A stretch of DNA of 18,551 nucleotides from NCBI GenBank assembly GCA_934409175.1, contig CAKRVX010000034.1, positions 1 through 18,551 on the forward strand, written 5' to 3'. Below are positions 1-9,861 of this stretch, one piece after another; position 1 is the stretch's first letter, and each line of letters opens with the position of its first letter. Under the pieces are notes generated by a model. That model searched no databases, had not been told where the DNA came from, and saw nothing but the letters and a program-made list of their open reading frames with translations. Both the position numbers and the translations under genes were made by a program. Origin of the DNA: an uncultured Blautia sp. (lineage in GTDB: Bacteria; Bacillota; Clostridia; Lachnospirales; Lachnospiraceae).

Positions 1-1976
<1,976 letters not shown>

Positions 1977-1978
1977 TT

Positions 1979-1987
1979 ATTATAACA
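1979..1987 (-). promoter_or_regulatory. Probable gyrB promoter (extended -10)
   Basis: On the minus strand TGT-TATAAT gives a consensus -10 (1984-1979) with an extended TGn. No good -35 hexamer is found 16-18 bases upstream, which extended -10 promoters tolerate. It lies between the rsmI terminator and the inverted repeat, and would start the transcript near 1972, shortly before the 19-bp stem. Confidence 0.5.
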
Positions 1988-2016
1988 CAAAAGCGCCCGG
2001 ACTGCTATAACCTTAA

Positions 2017-2048
2017 CAAAAAAGAATCCCCTCTGTAACGGGAATTCT
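2017..2048 (-). terminator. Intrinsic terminator after rsmI
   Basis: On the minus strand agaattccc (2048-2040) pairs with ggggattct (2031-2023) as a 9-bp stem with one T-G pair, followed by a run of six T (2022-2017). It sits 15 bases past the rsmI stop and closes the long operon upstream of gyrB. Confidence 0.85.
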
Positions 2049-2062
2049 CTTTCATCTGTACT

Positions 2063-2905
2063 TTATTTATTTATCAGATACTGATAGATATCTCTCTTTG
2101 TCACACCTCTGTCATTGGCAACCAGTTTCATAGCCTCTTTTCGGGAACGTCCCTGATTTTCATAGATTTCCATATGTTCCTCAATGGTTATCTTTTCCCA
2201 GGATGCCTTCTGTTCTTCTTCCATCTCCTGACGGCTTCTTCCCTGAATCACCAGAACACATTCGCCCAACGGCTTCTCTGTCTGGTAAAATGTGATCAGA
2301 TCTTCTATGGTTGTGTGAAACGTAGTCTCATGTTTCTTCGTCAGCTCTCTGCATAAGGTCATTTTTCTGTTTCCAAGAGCTTCTTTCAACTCTTCCAGGG
2401 TTCTGACCAGTCTGTGAGGAGCTTCATAAAGAATGATAGTCCTGGTTTCATTTTTCAGTTCTTCCAGGATCACCTTTCGTTCCTTTTTATCTGCCGGAAG
2501 AAACGCTTCGAATGCAAAACGTCGCGTAGGAAGCCCTGATAACGTAAGAGCTGTGATACAGGCAGCAGGTCCCGGAAGTGAAGTAACTTCAATTCCCGCA
2601 TCATAACACATGGCTGCCAGTTCCTCTCCAGGATCTGAAATTCCCGGAGTTCCTGCATCTGTGATCAGAGCCACATTCTGCCCTTCCTGCATTTTATTGA
2701 TCAAAACATACGCTTTATCAATCTTATTGTATTCATGATAACTCGTCATGGGCGTCTTTATGTCAAAATGATTCAGAAGCTTAATACTGTTTCTGGTATC
2801 CTCTGCTGCAATAAGATCCACTTCTTTTAATGTACGGAGAACTCTTAATGTAATGTCCTCCAGATTTCCTATGGGTGTTGCACACAGATATAATTTGCCG
2901 TACAT
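2063..2905 (-). CDS. rsmI: 16S rRNA (cytidine1402-2'-O)-methyltransferase
   Basis: Transfers a methyl group from S-adenosylmethionine to the 2'-OH of C1402 in the 16S rRNA decoding centre; it is the homologue of Bacillus YabC. The 280-residue product matches the family length (E. coli about 286). Visible landmarks: CATPIGNLEDITLR (8-21), AEDTRNS (34-40), TDAGTPGISDPG (82-93) and LPGPAACITAL (110-120), all typical of the tetrapyrrole-methylase-like fold. The ATG at 2905 was chosen because AGGAGG lies 7 bases upstream. The frame is open to an upstream ATG at 2962, but that would add 19 non-conserved residues and has a poorer ribosome site. Last gene of the operon, 74 bases after trmN6. Confidence 0.93.
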   Translation of the reverse strand: MYGKLYLCATPIGNLEDITLRVLRTLKEVDLIAAEDTRNSIKLLNHFDIKTPMTSYHEYNKIDKAYVLINKMQEGQNVALITDAGTPGISDPGEELAAMCYDAGIEVTSLPGPAACITALTLSGLPTRRFAFEAFLPADKKERKVILEELKNETRTIILYEAPHRLVRTLEELKEALGNRKMTLCRELTKKHETTFHTTIEDLITFYQTEKPLGECVLVIQGRSRQEMEEEQKASWEKITIEEHMEIYENQGRSRKEAMKLVANDRGVTKRDIYQYLINK

Positions 2906-2979
2906 ACCATTTCCTCCTAAACTGTGCCTGAATCTTTCTTCAGATGTATTTGTTATCCACATCTGCTTCCCTGATCCGG

Positions 2980-3720
2980 TCAGATCATATCATAAATCTT
3001 CAGGATATTCTCTGTATAGACTCCAGGCTCTTTATATACGATCAACGGCGGTTCCACAGTGATCCGTGAATTTCCACCTTTCAGTGCTTCTATAAGAACC
3101 ATATTAGGTTCCCTGTCTATGTATGGATAGACCAGCTGCATCCTTTTCGGCTCCAGCTTATATTTCGTCAGTACATTCATAATCTCTGCCAGACGAAACG
3201 GTCTGTGGACCATGTAAAATCTTCCCCTGTCCCTCAACACCCTGGCAGTCTGGCTGACTACATCTTCCAGATTGCATAATACTTCATGTCTGGCGATTGC
3301 TTTCGGTAAATCAGGATTTCGCAGTCCATGCTGCCCGATCATATACGGGGGATTACTGGTCACCACATCAAAAGAAGCTGCCCCAAAAATATCAGCAGCC
3401 TCTTTAATATCACCCTGTACGATCTTAACATCCTTTTCCAGATGATTATACCTGACACTGCGCTCTGCCATCTGTGCACATTCTTCCTGTATTTCCAGAC
3501 CTGTGAATTGTTTTCCTTTGGTCTTCGCTTTCAGAAGGATCGGGATAATGCCCGTTCCTGTACCCATGTCCAGCGCAGTTTCTCCTTTTTTTACCTTTGC
3601 AAAGCCGGAAAGAAGGACCGCATCCATGCCAAAACAGAATTTCTCCGGATCCTGTATCACATAATATCCATTCTGCAGATCATCTACACGTTCTTTTTCC
3701 TTTACCAGCTCATCAGTCAT
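2980..3720 (-). CDS. trmN6: tRNA1(Val) A37 N6-methyltransferase family protein
   Basis: Class I SAM-dependent methyltransferase of the YfiC/TrmN6 family (Bacillus YabB), predicted to methylate N6 of adenine 37 in a tRNA. The 246-residue protein shows the SAM-binding motif DMGTGTG (51-57) and the catalytic NPPY motif of N6-adenine methyltransferases (123-126). The N-terminal QDPEKFCFGMDAVLL segment is typical of this family. The start overlaps the end of yaaT by 8 bases (ATGACTGA), which indicates translational coupling. The substrate is inferred from the family; the Gram-positive members are less studied than the E. coli enzyme. Confidence 0.88.
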   Translation of the reverse strand: MTDELVKEKERVDDLQNGYYVIQDPEKFCFGMDAVLLSGFAKVKKGETALDMGTGTGIIPILLKAKTKGKQFTGLEIQEECAQMAERSVRYNHLEKDVKIVQGDIKEAADIFGAASFDVVTSNPPYMIGQHGLRNPDLPKAIARHEVLCNLEDVVSQTARVLRDRGRFYMVHRPFRLAEIMNVLTKYKLEPKRMQLVYPYIDREPNMVLIEALKGGNSRITVEPPLIVYKEPGVYTENILKIYDMI

Positions 3721-4612
3721 TTAATTTGGAATCTCCCTTTTTATCTTCCAGATTTCCAAGTTCTTTTAATTCCTTATCGGAAACCTTGATTTTCTTTTTA
3801 CGGGGCTTGAACTTCAATTCATCTACCGGAAATTCCTGAATTTCCTTTTCATCATTAATCTCTACGATGACTTTTACTCTCTGCCTGAGAACATTCACAC
3901 TGTGTACAGTTCCCTGAAGTCCATCCGGTGTAGTTACAAAATCGCCCAGTCCCGGAAGTTTTTTGTTCAATTCCTCATAAGTCTCCTGTTCATTTTTCAG
4001 ACAGCACATCAGTCTTCCGCATACACCTGAAATCTTTGTCTGGTTCAGGGACAGATTCTGCTCCTTTGCCATTTTGATAGAAACGGGTGCAAACTCTGAA
4101 AGATAGGTATGACAGCAAAGACATCTTCCACAAATACCGATTCCTCCCAGAATCTTTGTCTCATCACGAACACCTATCTGACGAAGTTCAATACGTGTCT
4201 TGAATATGGCAGCCAGATCCTTTACAAGCTGTCTGAAATCAATACGTCCGTCTGCAGTAAAATAAAACAGCACTTTATTATTGTCAAAGGTATATTCCGC
4301 ATCGATCAGCTTCATTTCCAGCCCATGCTCGCGGATCTTCTTCTGGCAGATTTTAAATGCTTCCTTCTCACGGATACGATTCTGAGCTTCCCTCTCATTA
4401 TCTTCTTTCGTGGCTACACGAAGTACTTCCTTCAGTGGATGTACCACATCGTCGTCTCCCACCTCTCTGGGGGCCAGTACAACTTTCCCGTATTCAATAC
4501 CACGGGCGGTTTCCACGATTACATGATCACCTGCTTTTACCTCGTAATCCTTTGGGCTGAAATAATAGATTTTGCCCACATTACGAAATCTTACGCCAAC
4601 TACTTTTGTCAT
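3713..4612 (-). CDS. yaaT: PSP1-domain protein YaaT (RicT)
   Basis: Homologue of Bacillus YaaT/RicT, which with RicA and RicF forms an Fe-S containing complex affecting RNase Y activity, sporulation, competence and biofilm. The 299-residue protein has a conserved central PSP1 region and two cysteine groups: C161-x2-C164-x-C166-C167, then C198-x4-C203-C204, probable Fe-S ligands. The tail is Lys-rich and charged. Start ATG 4612 follows the holB stop by one base; its end overlaps trmN6. The gene order holB-yaaT-trmN6-rsmI is conserved across Firmicutes. RicA and RicF partners are not in this window. Confidence 0.92.
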   Translation of the reverse strand: MTKVVGVRFRNVGKIYYFSPKDYEVKAGDHVIVETARGIEYGKVVLAPREVGDDDVVHPLKEVLRVATKEDNEREAQNRIREKEAFKICQKKIREHGLEMKLIDAEYTFDNNKVLFYFTADGRIDFRQLVKDLAAIFKTRIELRQIGVRDETKILGGIGICGRCLCCHTYLSEFAPVSIKMAKEQNLSLNQTKISGVCGRLMCCLKNEQETYEELNKKLPGLGDFVTTPDGLQGTVHSVNVLRQRVKVIVEINDEKEIQEFPVDELKFKPRKKKIKVSDKELKELGNLEDKKGDSKLND

Positions 4613-4613
4613 T

Positions 4614-5603
4614 CTATTTCTCCCTGATTGTCAGGAACAGCAGCTCCAGAGCAAGTTCAAAATTAACATTTGCTTTCAAACGTACCTTAGTCTTCTGTAT
4701 AGAATCAAGAATTTTCTCCAGATTCTCATAAGAACGCTGACTTGCCTGTTCCTTGATAAAATTAATTTCCTGTTTAAATACCAGATTGTCGATTTCTCTT
4801 GTAGCCTTAAACATTAGAACATCCCTGAACCAGAACTGGAAAATATCCAGATAATCATTGATGTTCTGCTTCTCAGCAGAAAGAGCTTTGATTGAATCTG
4901 ACAGTTCATATACTTCCATGGTATTGGCATACTTGAGAATCTTCAGCGCATTCTGTGTCATCTCCGCGAATTCCTGAGATGTAGCTGCTTCCTCAGCCTT
5001 ACCAATACTTCCCTGTGCAAAGGACGCATCGATTTCTGCCTGATAATCCGGAATATGAAGATGTTCCATCAGATATTTTTTTACCAGGCCGTCATCTACA
5101 ACTTTCAGATCAAGACGTACACATCTTGACTGAATGGTAGGCAGCAGTCCTCCTATATTACTGGTTAACAGTATGATCACAGCATATTGCGGCGGCTCCT
5201 CAATAGTTTTCAAAAGAGCATTCTGTGCCTGCGGTGTCATAAGATCTGCATCTGCTACAATATATATTTTATAAGGGCTGTAATACGGCCGTATATCTAT
5301 ATCATGAATCAGCTGATCACGAATCTCATCAATAGTGATCGTGCCTGGTTTCTCATGATTCACCATAATGATATCCGGATGATTCTTACCCATTGCCTTT
5401 TTACAGGAATCACATTTCTGACAGGGCTCTGTACCTTTTGCTTCACATTGAAGGGTCGCTGCAAAAGTTCCCGCAAGCAACTTTTTCCCAGATCCCGGTT
5501 CACCGGTAAAAATATAAGAATGTGAAACTTTACCCGTCTCGATTGCATTCTTTAAATGCCGGATCACCTCTTCATGTCCTATAATATTATTAAATCCCAT
5601 CAT
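4614..5603 (-). CDS. holB: DNA polymerase III delta' subunit
   Basis: Clamp-loader subunit that helps load the beta sliding clamp. The 329-residue product has a P-loop TGEPGSGKK (33-41), a four-cysteine zinc module (C53, C61, C64, C67), DEIRDQL, and the AAA+ stretch NALLKTIEEPP followed by LPTIQSRC, the usual clamp-loader arginine-finger motif. The start is the ATG at 5603: a GAGG lies 8 bases upstream. A GTG three codons earlier (5612) overlaps that Shine-Dalgarno and is less likely. The stop is one base before the yaaT start. About 50 AT-rich bases separate it from the guanylate-kinase-like gene, without a clear terminator. Confidence 0.92.
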   Translation of the reverse strand: MMGFNNIIGHEEVIRHLKNAIETGKVSHSYIFTGEPGSGKKLLAGTFAATLQCEAKGTEPCQKCDSCKKAMGKNHPDIIMVNHEKPGTITIDEIRDQLIHDIDIRPYYSPYKIYIVADADLMTPQAQNALLKTIEEPPQYAVIILLTSNIGGLLPTIQSRCVRLDLKVVDDGLVKKYLMEHLHIPDYQAEIDASFAQGSIGKAEEAATSQEFAEMTQNALKILKYANTMEVYELSDSIKALSAEKQNINDYLDIFQFWFRDVLMFKATREIDNLVFKQEINFIKEQASQRSYENLEKILDSIQKTKVRLKANVNFELALELLFLTIREK

Positions 5604-5655
5604 AAGAATCACCTCTTCAGTCCGTTTTATAAGATATTATATCATAAAAAAACTG

Positions 5656-6249
5656 CTATTGTATAGATTTAACATAATTTACAATTTCTTGTACACAGGT
5701 TTCCAGCTCTACATTCTGAAATCTTTTCCAGATACCTGCTCTGAGTATATTTTCCTCAGAAAAATCGGACTGGTCAGCAATAAACCGTCTGCACATCTCC
5801 TCATACTTCGGATTCGCCTGTTCTCTTTCTCTCTTCAGAGCACGTGAAAGTCTTTCCCCATCTTCTACCTGTATATAAACAGGACAGACCACATCTTCCC
5901 CATAATATTTCTTCATTTTTACAAAAGAATCCAGCGTTCCTATCCCCAGATAGTCGGACCTGCTCAAATCTACCTGTCCGTCATCTGCTGTAAAATAAGT
6001 CCATATTCCGTGTATTGTATGATAGGACCTGGCTTCTATCACACAACCATTTCTTCTGAATTCCCTCAGTTTTCTGTCATCTACAAAATAATAATTTTTA
6101 CCATCCTGTTCGCCGGCCCTCATGGGACGTGTGGTATACAAAACCAGTGGTTTCAGATTTAATTCTTTATGCGCTGCGAGAAGTGAATAAATCCGGTCCT
6201 TCCCTGACGCACTTTTTCCCATAATGTAAAAAATCTTTCCCATTTTCAT
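5656..6249 (-). CDS. Guanylate-kinase-like protein
   Basis: The 197-residue protein has the guanylate kinase architecture: P-loop GKSASGKD (11-18) and GMP-binding segment TTRPMRAGEQDG (39-50) followed by YYFV. It is divergent. The usual GPSGxGKGT/S loop is altered, the region after IEARSY replaces the canonical YYGT and DIDWQGA segments, and the C-terminal half is only family-like. GMP kinase activity is likely but unproven; a main gmk probably lies elsewhere. It occupies the place of thymidylate kinase in the Bacillus yaaO-tmk-holB neighbourhood. Starts are ATG 6249 or the in-frame ATG 6243. The only good Shine-Dalgarno (AAAGGAG) overlaps the decarboxylase stop, 24 bases before the ATG, with a short hairpin between. 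Confidence 0.8.
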   Translation of the reverse strand: MKMGKIFYIMGKSASGKDRIYSLLAAHKELNLKPLVLYTTRPMRAGEQDGKNYYFVDDRKLREFRRNGCVIEARSYHTIHGIWTYFTADDGQVDLSRSDYLGIGTLDSFVKMKKYYGEDVVCPVYIQVEDGERLSRALKREREQANPKYEEMCRRFIADQSDFSEENILRAGIWKRFQNVELETCVQEIVNYVKSIQ

Positions 6250-6251
6250 TT

Positions 6252-6267
6252 CGACCGCATACCCGGT
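6252..6267 (-). promoter_or_regulatory. Hairpin between ribosome site and start of the gmk-like gene
   Basis: On the minus strand GACCG-GGTATG-CGGTC forms a perfect 5-bp stem placed between AAAGGAG and the ATG. The linear distance is 24 bases; folding the 16-base hairpin leaves about 8 unpaired bases, an ideal spacing. This is inferred from geometry only. Confidence 0.5.
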
Positions 6268-6270
6268 CTT

Positions 6271-7731
6271 TTACTCCTTTGCCGGACTGTCCTTTTCCTG
6301 CACCATCTCATTTCGTGCTGCCACGCAGATGGTTTCACTGGTGCTGTCGCTTAAACCCTGCACTTCCAGTCCCTGTTCCATGTATCTTCTCACATTTCTT
6401 ATAAAATGTCCAGTAATCTGTTCTCCTGGTACAATAATTGGAATTCCCGGTGGATACAAATATGCAAACTCCCCACTTGCTTTACCAATACTCTCTTCCA
6501 GAGGGAAGCGCTTCTGTGATGCATCCATTGCCTGCGCAATTGTCATAAGCTGATTCATTCTGGCATAAGAACAACACTCCTGTTCTTCTTCCTGCACACA
6601 CTGAACTTGTTTATCGATCTGATCAATAGCATTACACAATCTGTTCAGACCTTCTCTGGTATCTCCTATTGCAGCGATTCCCAGTACATATTTTTCTGCT
6701 TCCATCTCCATTTCTATATGAAATTCTTCCCTGAGCCTGTCATGGAGTTCTTTTCCGTTAATGGAAGTTCCTGCTGTGGCAAACAGCAGTTTGGACCTGT
6801 CAAAATCATATACACCTGTGCTATCCAGCATTTCAGGACGCACCAGTCTGATATGTTCACATTTCATCAGTCTCTGTCTTGCGCTCTCAAGATTCTCTGT
6901 AAATTCAGCAAATATCCTGCTTCCATCCTTTTCCATCTTATCCATACATGCATCTATACTTGCCATAAGAATATAGGATGGACTACTCGTCTGATAAATG
7001 GACATAAATCGTTTAATCTTTTCCACATCAACCATATCACTACAGACATGAAGTACTGCCGTCTGTGTCAGTGATGGAAGTGTCTTGTGAAAACTCTGTA
7101 CTACCAGATCCGCCCCCAACTCTGCTGCTGATGTGGGAAAATACTCTGAAAAATGAAAGTGTGCCCCGTGAGCCTCATCCACAATGAGCGGAATACCAAA
7201 TTTATGTGCTACATGGGCAATATTTTTCACATCCGAAACCACCCCATCATATGTGGGTGATGTAATAAGCACAGCTTCCACATCCTGATGATCTTCCAGA
7301 TATCTTTCCACTCGGGAGGGTGAAATTCCTCCGTTTATCCCCAATCTTGAATCTTCGTGTGGATAAATATAAACCGGCATCAATTCTCTGAGATATAATG
7401 CATTATAAACTGCTTTATGACAGTTACGTGCCATAAGAATTTTGCCGCCCTTACTTACAGCAGCGCTTACTGCTGCCAGAAGCGCTGCTGTACTTCCATT
7501 TACACTGAAAAAACAACGCTTCGTTCCATAAATCTGCGCCGTATGTTCCTGCGCTTCTTTTATGATTCCTTCTGCATGGTGAAGATTATCAAATCCATGA
7601 ATCTCTGTAATATCCCGTTCAAAAGGAAAACTACTTTCCGAAGAATCCGGATTTCTTTTGTGTCCCGGCATATGAAACGGATAGTAATCCGATTGACCGT
7701 AATTTTCTAACTTTCTGTATAATCTTTCCAT
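6271..7731 (-). CDS. Orn/Lys/Arg decarboxylase family protein (YaaO-like)
   Basis: PLP-dependent fold-type I amino acid decarboxylase of 486 residues, the short form lacking the N-terminal wing domain of the enterobacterial enzymes. Visible: PFHMPGHKRN near the N-terminus (18-27), FFSVNGSTAA (74-83), the cofactor-binding DEAHGAH (185-191), and SFHKTLPSLTQ with the likely PLP Schiff-base lysine K216. The C-terminal domain includes YLYPPGIPI, typical of the family. It should make a polyamine (agmatine, cadaverine or putrescine); the substrate cannot be read from sequence. Start ATG 7731 is preceded by AAGGA and lies 23 bases after the response regulator stop, so it is probably cotranscribed. 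It corresponds to Bacillus yaaO, next to tmk-holB. Confidence 0.88.
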   Translation of the reverse strand: MERLYRKLENYGQSDYYPFHMPGHKRNPDSSESSFPFERDITEIHGFDNLHHAEGIIKEAQEHTAQIYGTKRCFFSVNGSTAALLAAVSAAVSKGGKILMARNCHKAVYNALYLRELMPVYIYPHEDSRLGINGGISPSRVERYLEDHQDVEAVLITSPTYDGVVSDVKNIAHVAHKFGIPLIVDEAHGAHFHFSEYFPTSAAELGADLVVQSFHKTLPSLTQTAVLHVCSDMVDVEKIKRFMSIYQTSSPSYILMASIDACMDKMEKDGSRIFAEFTENLESARQRLMKCEHIRLVRPEMLDSTGVYDFDRSKLLFATAGTSINGKELHDRLREEFHIEMEMEAEKYVLGIAAIGDTREGLNRLCNAIDQIDKQVQCVQEEEQECCSYARMNQLMTIAQAMDASQKRFPLEESIGKASGEFAYLYPPGIPIIVPGEQITGHFIRNVRRYMEQGLEVQGLSDSTSETICVAARNEMVQEKDSPAKE

Positions 7732-7754
7732 ATTTTTCCTTTTTATTCTTTTAT

Positions 7755-8444
7755 TCAGACTTTAAATCTGTAACCCACGCCCCAGATAGTTTCAATATAC
7801 TGTGGTTTCGCAGTATTAAATTCAATCTTTTCACGGATTTTTTTAATATGAACGGTAACTGTGGCAATATCTCCCACTGATTCCATATCCCAGATTTCCC
7901 GGAACAATTCTTCCTTGGTAAAAACTCTGTTGGGATTCTCCGCCAGGAAAGTCAGCAGATCGTATTCTTTCGAAGTAAAGGTTGTCTCTTCACCATTTAC
8001 CCATACACGTCTTGCTGTCTTATCAATCTTGATTCCACGAATTTCTACAATATCATTCTTCTGCACATTGGAACCGATCAGACGATTATATCTTTCCATA
8101 TGTGCCTTCACTCTTGCTACCAGTTCACTTGGACTGAACGGTTTTGTCATATAATCATCTGCTCCAAGTCCAAGTCCACGTATCTTATCGATATCATCCT
8201 TCTTTGCAGAAACCATAATGATCGGAGTATTTTTTTCCTGTCTTACCTGCCTGCAGATATCAAATCCATCCACCTCCGGAAGCATAAGATCCAGAATGAT
8301 CAAATCAAATTCTTCGTTTAATGCCCGGGTGAGTCCTGTATCTCCTCTGTTGCATATTTCTACTTCAAATCCTGAAAGCTCCAGATAATCTTTCTCCAGA
8401 TCTGCAATTGCTTCTTCATCCTCTATGATCAATATCCTGCTCAT
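7755..8444 (-). CDS. OmpR/PhoB-family response regulator
   Basis: 229-residue two-component regulator. The receiver domain (about 1-115) has the acidic pair E8/D9, phosphoacceptor D52 in LILDLMLPEVDG-type context, and conserved K102 in MTKPFSP. The winged-helix DNA-binding domain (about 130-229) has TSKEYDLL, RVFTKEEL and the typical end VGYRFKV. The start overlaps the kinase stop by four bases (ATGA), so the pair is translated together. The regulon is unknown. The downstream decarboxylase may be a target or merely cotranscribed. Confidence 0.94.
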   Translation of the reverse strand: MSRILIIEDEEAIADLEKDYLELSGFEVEICNRGDTGLTRALNEEFDLIILDLMLPEVDGFDICRQVRQEKNTPIIMVSAKKDDIDKIRGLGLGADDYMTKPFSPSELVARVKAHMERYNRLIGSNVQKNDIVEIRGIKIDKTARRVWVNGEETTFTSKEYDLLTFLAENPNRVFTKEELFREIWDMESVGDIATVTVHIKKIREKIEFNTAKPQYIETIWGVGYRFKV

Positions 8445-9583
8445 TTCATTGGTACCTCCTGATATTTTCTAAGAACAAAATACATAATTGTGCCGATTCC
8501 AAGCCGGCTTGTAGCCCATACTTTGCCACCATGATCATCCAGTATCTTCTTTACGATAGACAGTCCTATACCGCTTCCGCCCTTAGATGAATTTCTGGAA
8601 ACATCTGTCCTGTAGAACCGGTCAAAAATACAGGTCAGATCCTTTGCGGCTATTCCTTTTCCATTATCTTCAATTTCTACCTGTATAAAATCTCCTACAT
8701 CTTTTACTCTGATCTGTATGATTCCCTTCGGCTTGTCCATATATTTAATAGCATTGCTGATAATGTTATGAATCACACGGCGTATCTGTTCACCATCCGC
8801 AATAACCAGAACATCACTCTCCACATAATTGGCATACACAAGCTCAATCCCTCTGGTTTCCAGTTCAAGACCTACTTCCTCTGCACAGTCACTAAAATAA
8901 TCCTCCACATTCAGCTTACTGAAAGTATATGGAATGCGGTTGGTATCAATCTTGGAATAAAAAGTCAGCTCATTGATCAGGTGATCCATTTCATTTGTCT
9001 TATTATAAATGGTTTTCACATAACGATCCATTTTCTCCGGAGTGTCCGCTACTCCGTCCATAATTCCTTCTACATATCCCTTTACTGCAGTGATAGGAGT
9101 TTTCAGATCATGGGAAATATTACTGATCAGTTCTTTATTCTCTTTATCCAGAAGAAGTTTTTCCTCTGCGGATTCCTTCAGCCGTTTACGCATCTCCTCA
9201 AAATCTCTGCACAGTTCAGAAAATTCATCCTTTCCTTCAACTTCCAGAACAAAATCAAGATTTCCCTCTTTGATATTCTGCGTAGCCTTCTTTAATTTTA
9301 AAAGAGGGGTGGCTATACTTCTGTATATCCACAGTCCAATCGATAAGGCAGTAAATACCAGAATAACTGTGGCTGTAAACAACATATCTTTGGCAATCAG
9401 CCTTACCTGAATCTGACTGTTTGTTGTTTCTCCTACTGAAATATCATATACTACATCTGATGAATTCTGTGTCTGATGTGCAAGTTTTGTATGACTTAAT
9501 CCATACAATGTTGCAGAAAACAATATTAATGGCACCAGAATGATCATACAGAATCCAACTACGATCCTTGTTTTTAATTTCAT
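8441..9583 (-). CDS. Sensor histidine kinase
   Basis: 380-residue membrane kinase partnering the response regulator. Two membrane segments (about 7-30 and 68-90) enclose a short extracytoplasmic loop of roughly 37 residues, too small for a classic periplasmic ligand domain. HAMP-like linker (about 90-143), then the H box SNISHDLKTP with phosphorylated H158, N box NIISNAIKY (N277 region, 273-281), G1 box EDNGKG (305-310), F box region CIFDRFYR (318-325) and G2 box GGSGIGLS (335-342). The small sensor loop suggests it senses a membrane or envelope signal or a partner protein, which is inference. ATG 9583 has AGAGG 8 bases upstream and is the first gene of the operon. Confidence 0.94.
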   Translation of the reverse strand: MKLKTRIVVGFCMIILVPLILFSATLYGLSHTKLAHQTQNSSDVVYDISVGETTNSQIQVRLIAKDMLFTATVILVFTALSIGLWIYRSIATPLLKLKKATQNIKEGNLDFVLEVEGKDEFSELCRDFEEMRKRLKESAEEKLLLDKENKELISNISHDLKTPITAVKGYVEGIMDGVADTPEKMDRYVKTIYNKTNEMDHLINELTFYSKIDTNRIPYTFSKLNVEDYFSDCAEEVGLELETRGIELVYANYVESDVLVIADGEQIRRVIHNIISNAIKYMDKPKGIIQIRVKDVGDFIQVEIEDNGKGIAAKDLTCIFDRFYRTDVSRNSSKGGSGIGLSIVKKILDDHGGKVWATSRLGIGTIMYFVLRKYQEVPMK

Positions 9584-9644
9584 AAAATCATCCTCTTTTA
9601 CAGATTAGGGCCAGTTACAACAGTATGCTGGCTCACTTGCATTC

Positions 9645-9653
9645 ATTATAGCA
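9645..9653 (-). promoter_or_regulatory. Probable promoter of the kinase operon
   Basis: TGC-TATAAT on the minus strand, a consensus -10 (9650-9645) with extended TGn. No convincing -35 is present. Transcription would begin near 9638, about 55 bases before the kinase start, just past the metK terminators. Confidence 0.55.
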
Positions 9654-9725
9654 TGAATCCTTCTTTCCATATCTAAATTTTCTATAAAAAAGAATAGCTG
9701 ACCGTAAAAACCGGTGGCAGATAAT

Positions 9726-9771
9726 AAAAAAACAGAAATCATCTGTACAACTGTGTGCCAGATGATTTCTG
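9726..9771 (-). terminator. Intrinsic terminator after metK
   Basis: Arms 9733-9745 (cagaaatcatctg) and 9759-9771 are a perfect 13-bp inverted repeat with a 13-base loop. On the minus strand the stem is followed by seven T (9732-9726). On the plus strand the stem is followed by CC and five T, so it could work both ways. Confidence 0.88.
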
Positions 9772-9788
9772 CCTTTTTAATTTATTAT

Positions 9789-9820
9789 TTCGCCCTGATG
9801 TTCTGCATATGTCAGGCGAA
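9789..9820 (-). terminator. Second hairpin between metK and its terminator
   Basis: TTCGCCTGA pairs with TCAGGGCGAA (one bulged base) on the minus strand, followed by an A/T-rich tract without a pure T-run. Probably an auxiliary termination or 3'-end protection hairpin. Confidence 0.45.
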
Positions 9821-9831
9821 TATTTAAAATT

Positions 9832-9854
9832 GAAGCAGGGTAATTACTTGCTTC
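9832..9854 (-). terminator. First hairpin after the metK stop
   Basis: GAAGCA (9854-9849) and TGCTTC (9837-9832) form a 6-bp stem followed by AATTTT on the minus strand, starting eight bases after the metK stop codon. A weak terminator-like structure; it stands in series with two further hairpins. Confidence 0.4.
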
Positions 9855-9861
9855 GGCTAAA

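Noticed and set aside
2906..2962. Upstream ATG at 2962 as the rsmI start
   Set aside because: It adds 19 residues not found in the family, while AGGAGG is ideally placed for the ATG at 2905.
2941..2965. CAGATG/CATCTG inverted repeat between trmN6 and rsmI as a terminator or operator
   Set aside because: Six-base arms with a 13-base loop and no T-run; frequent by chance in this composition, and the gene pair looks cotranscribed.
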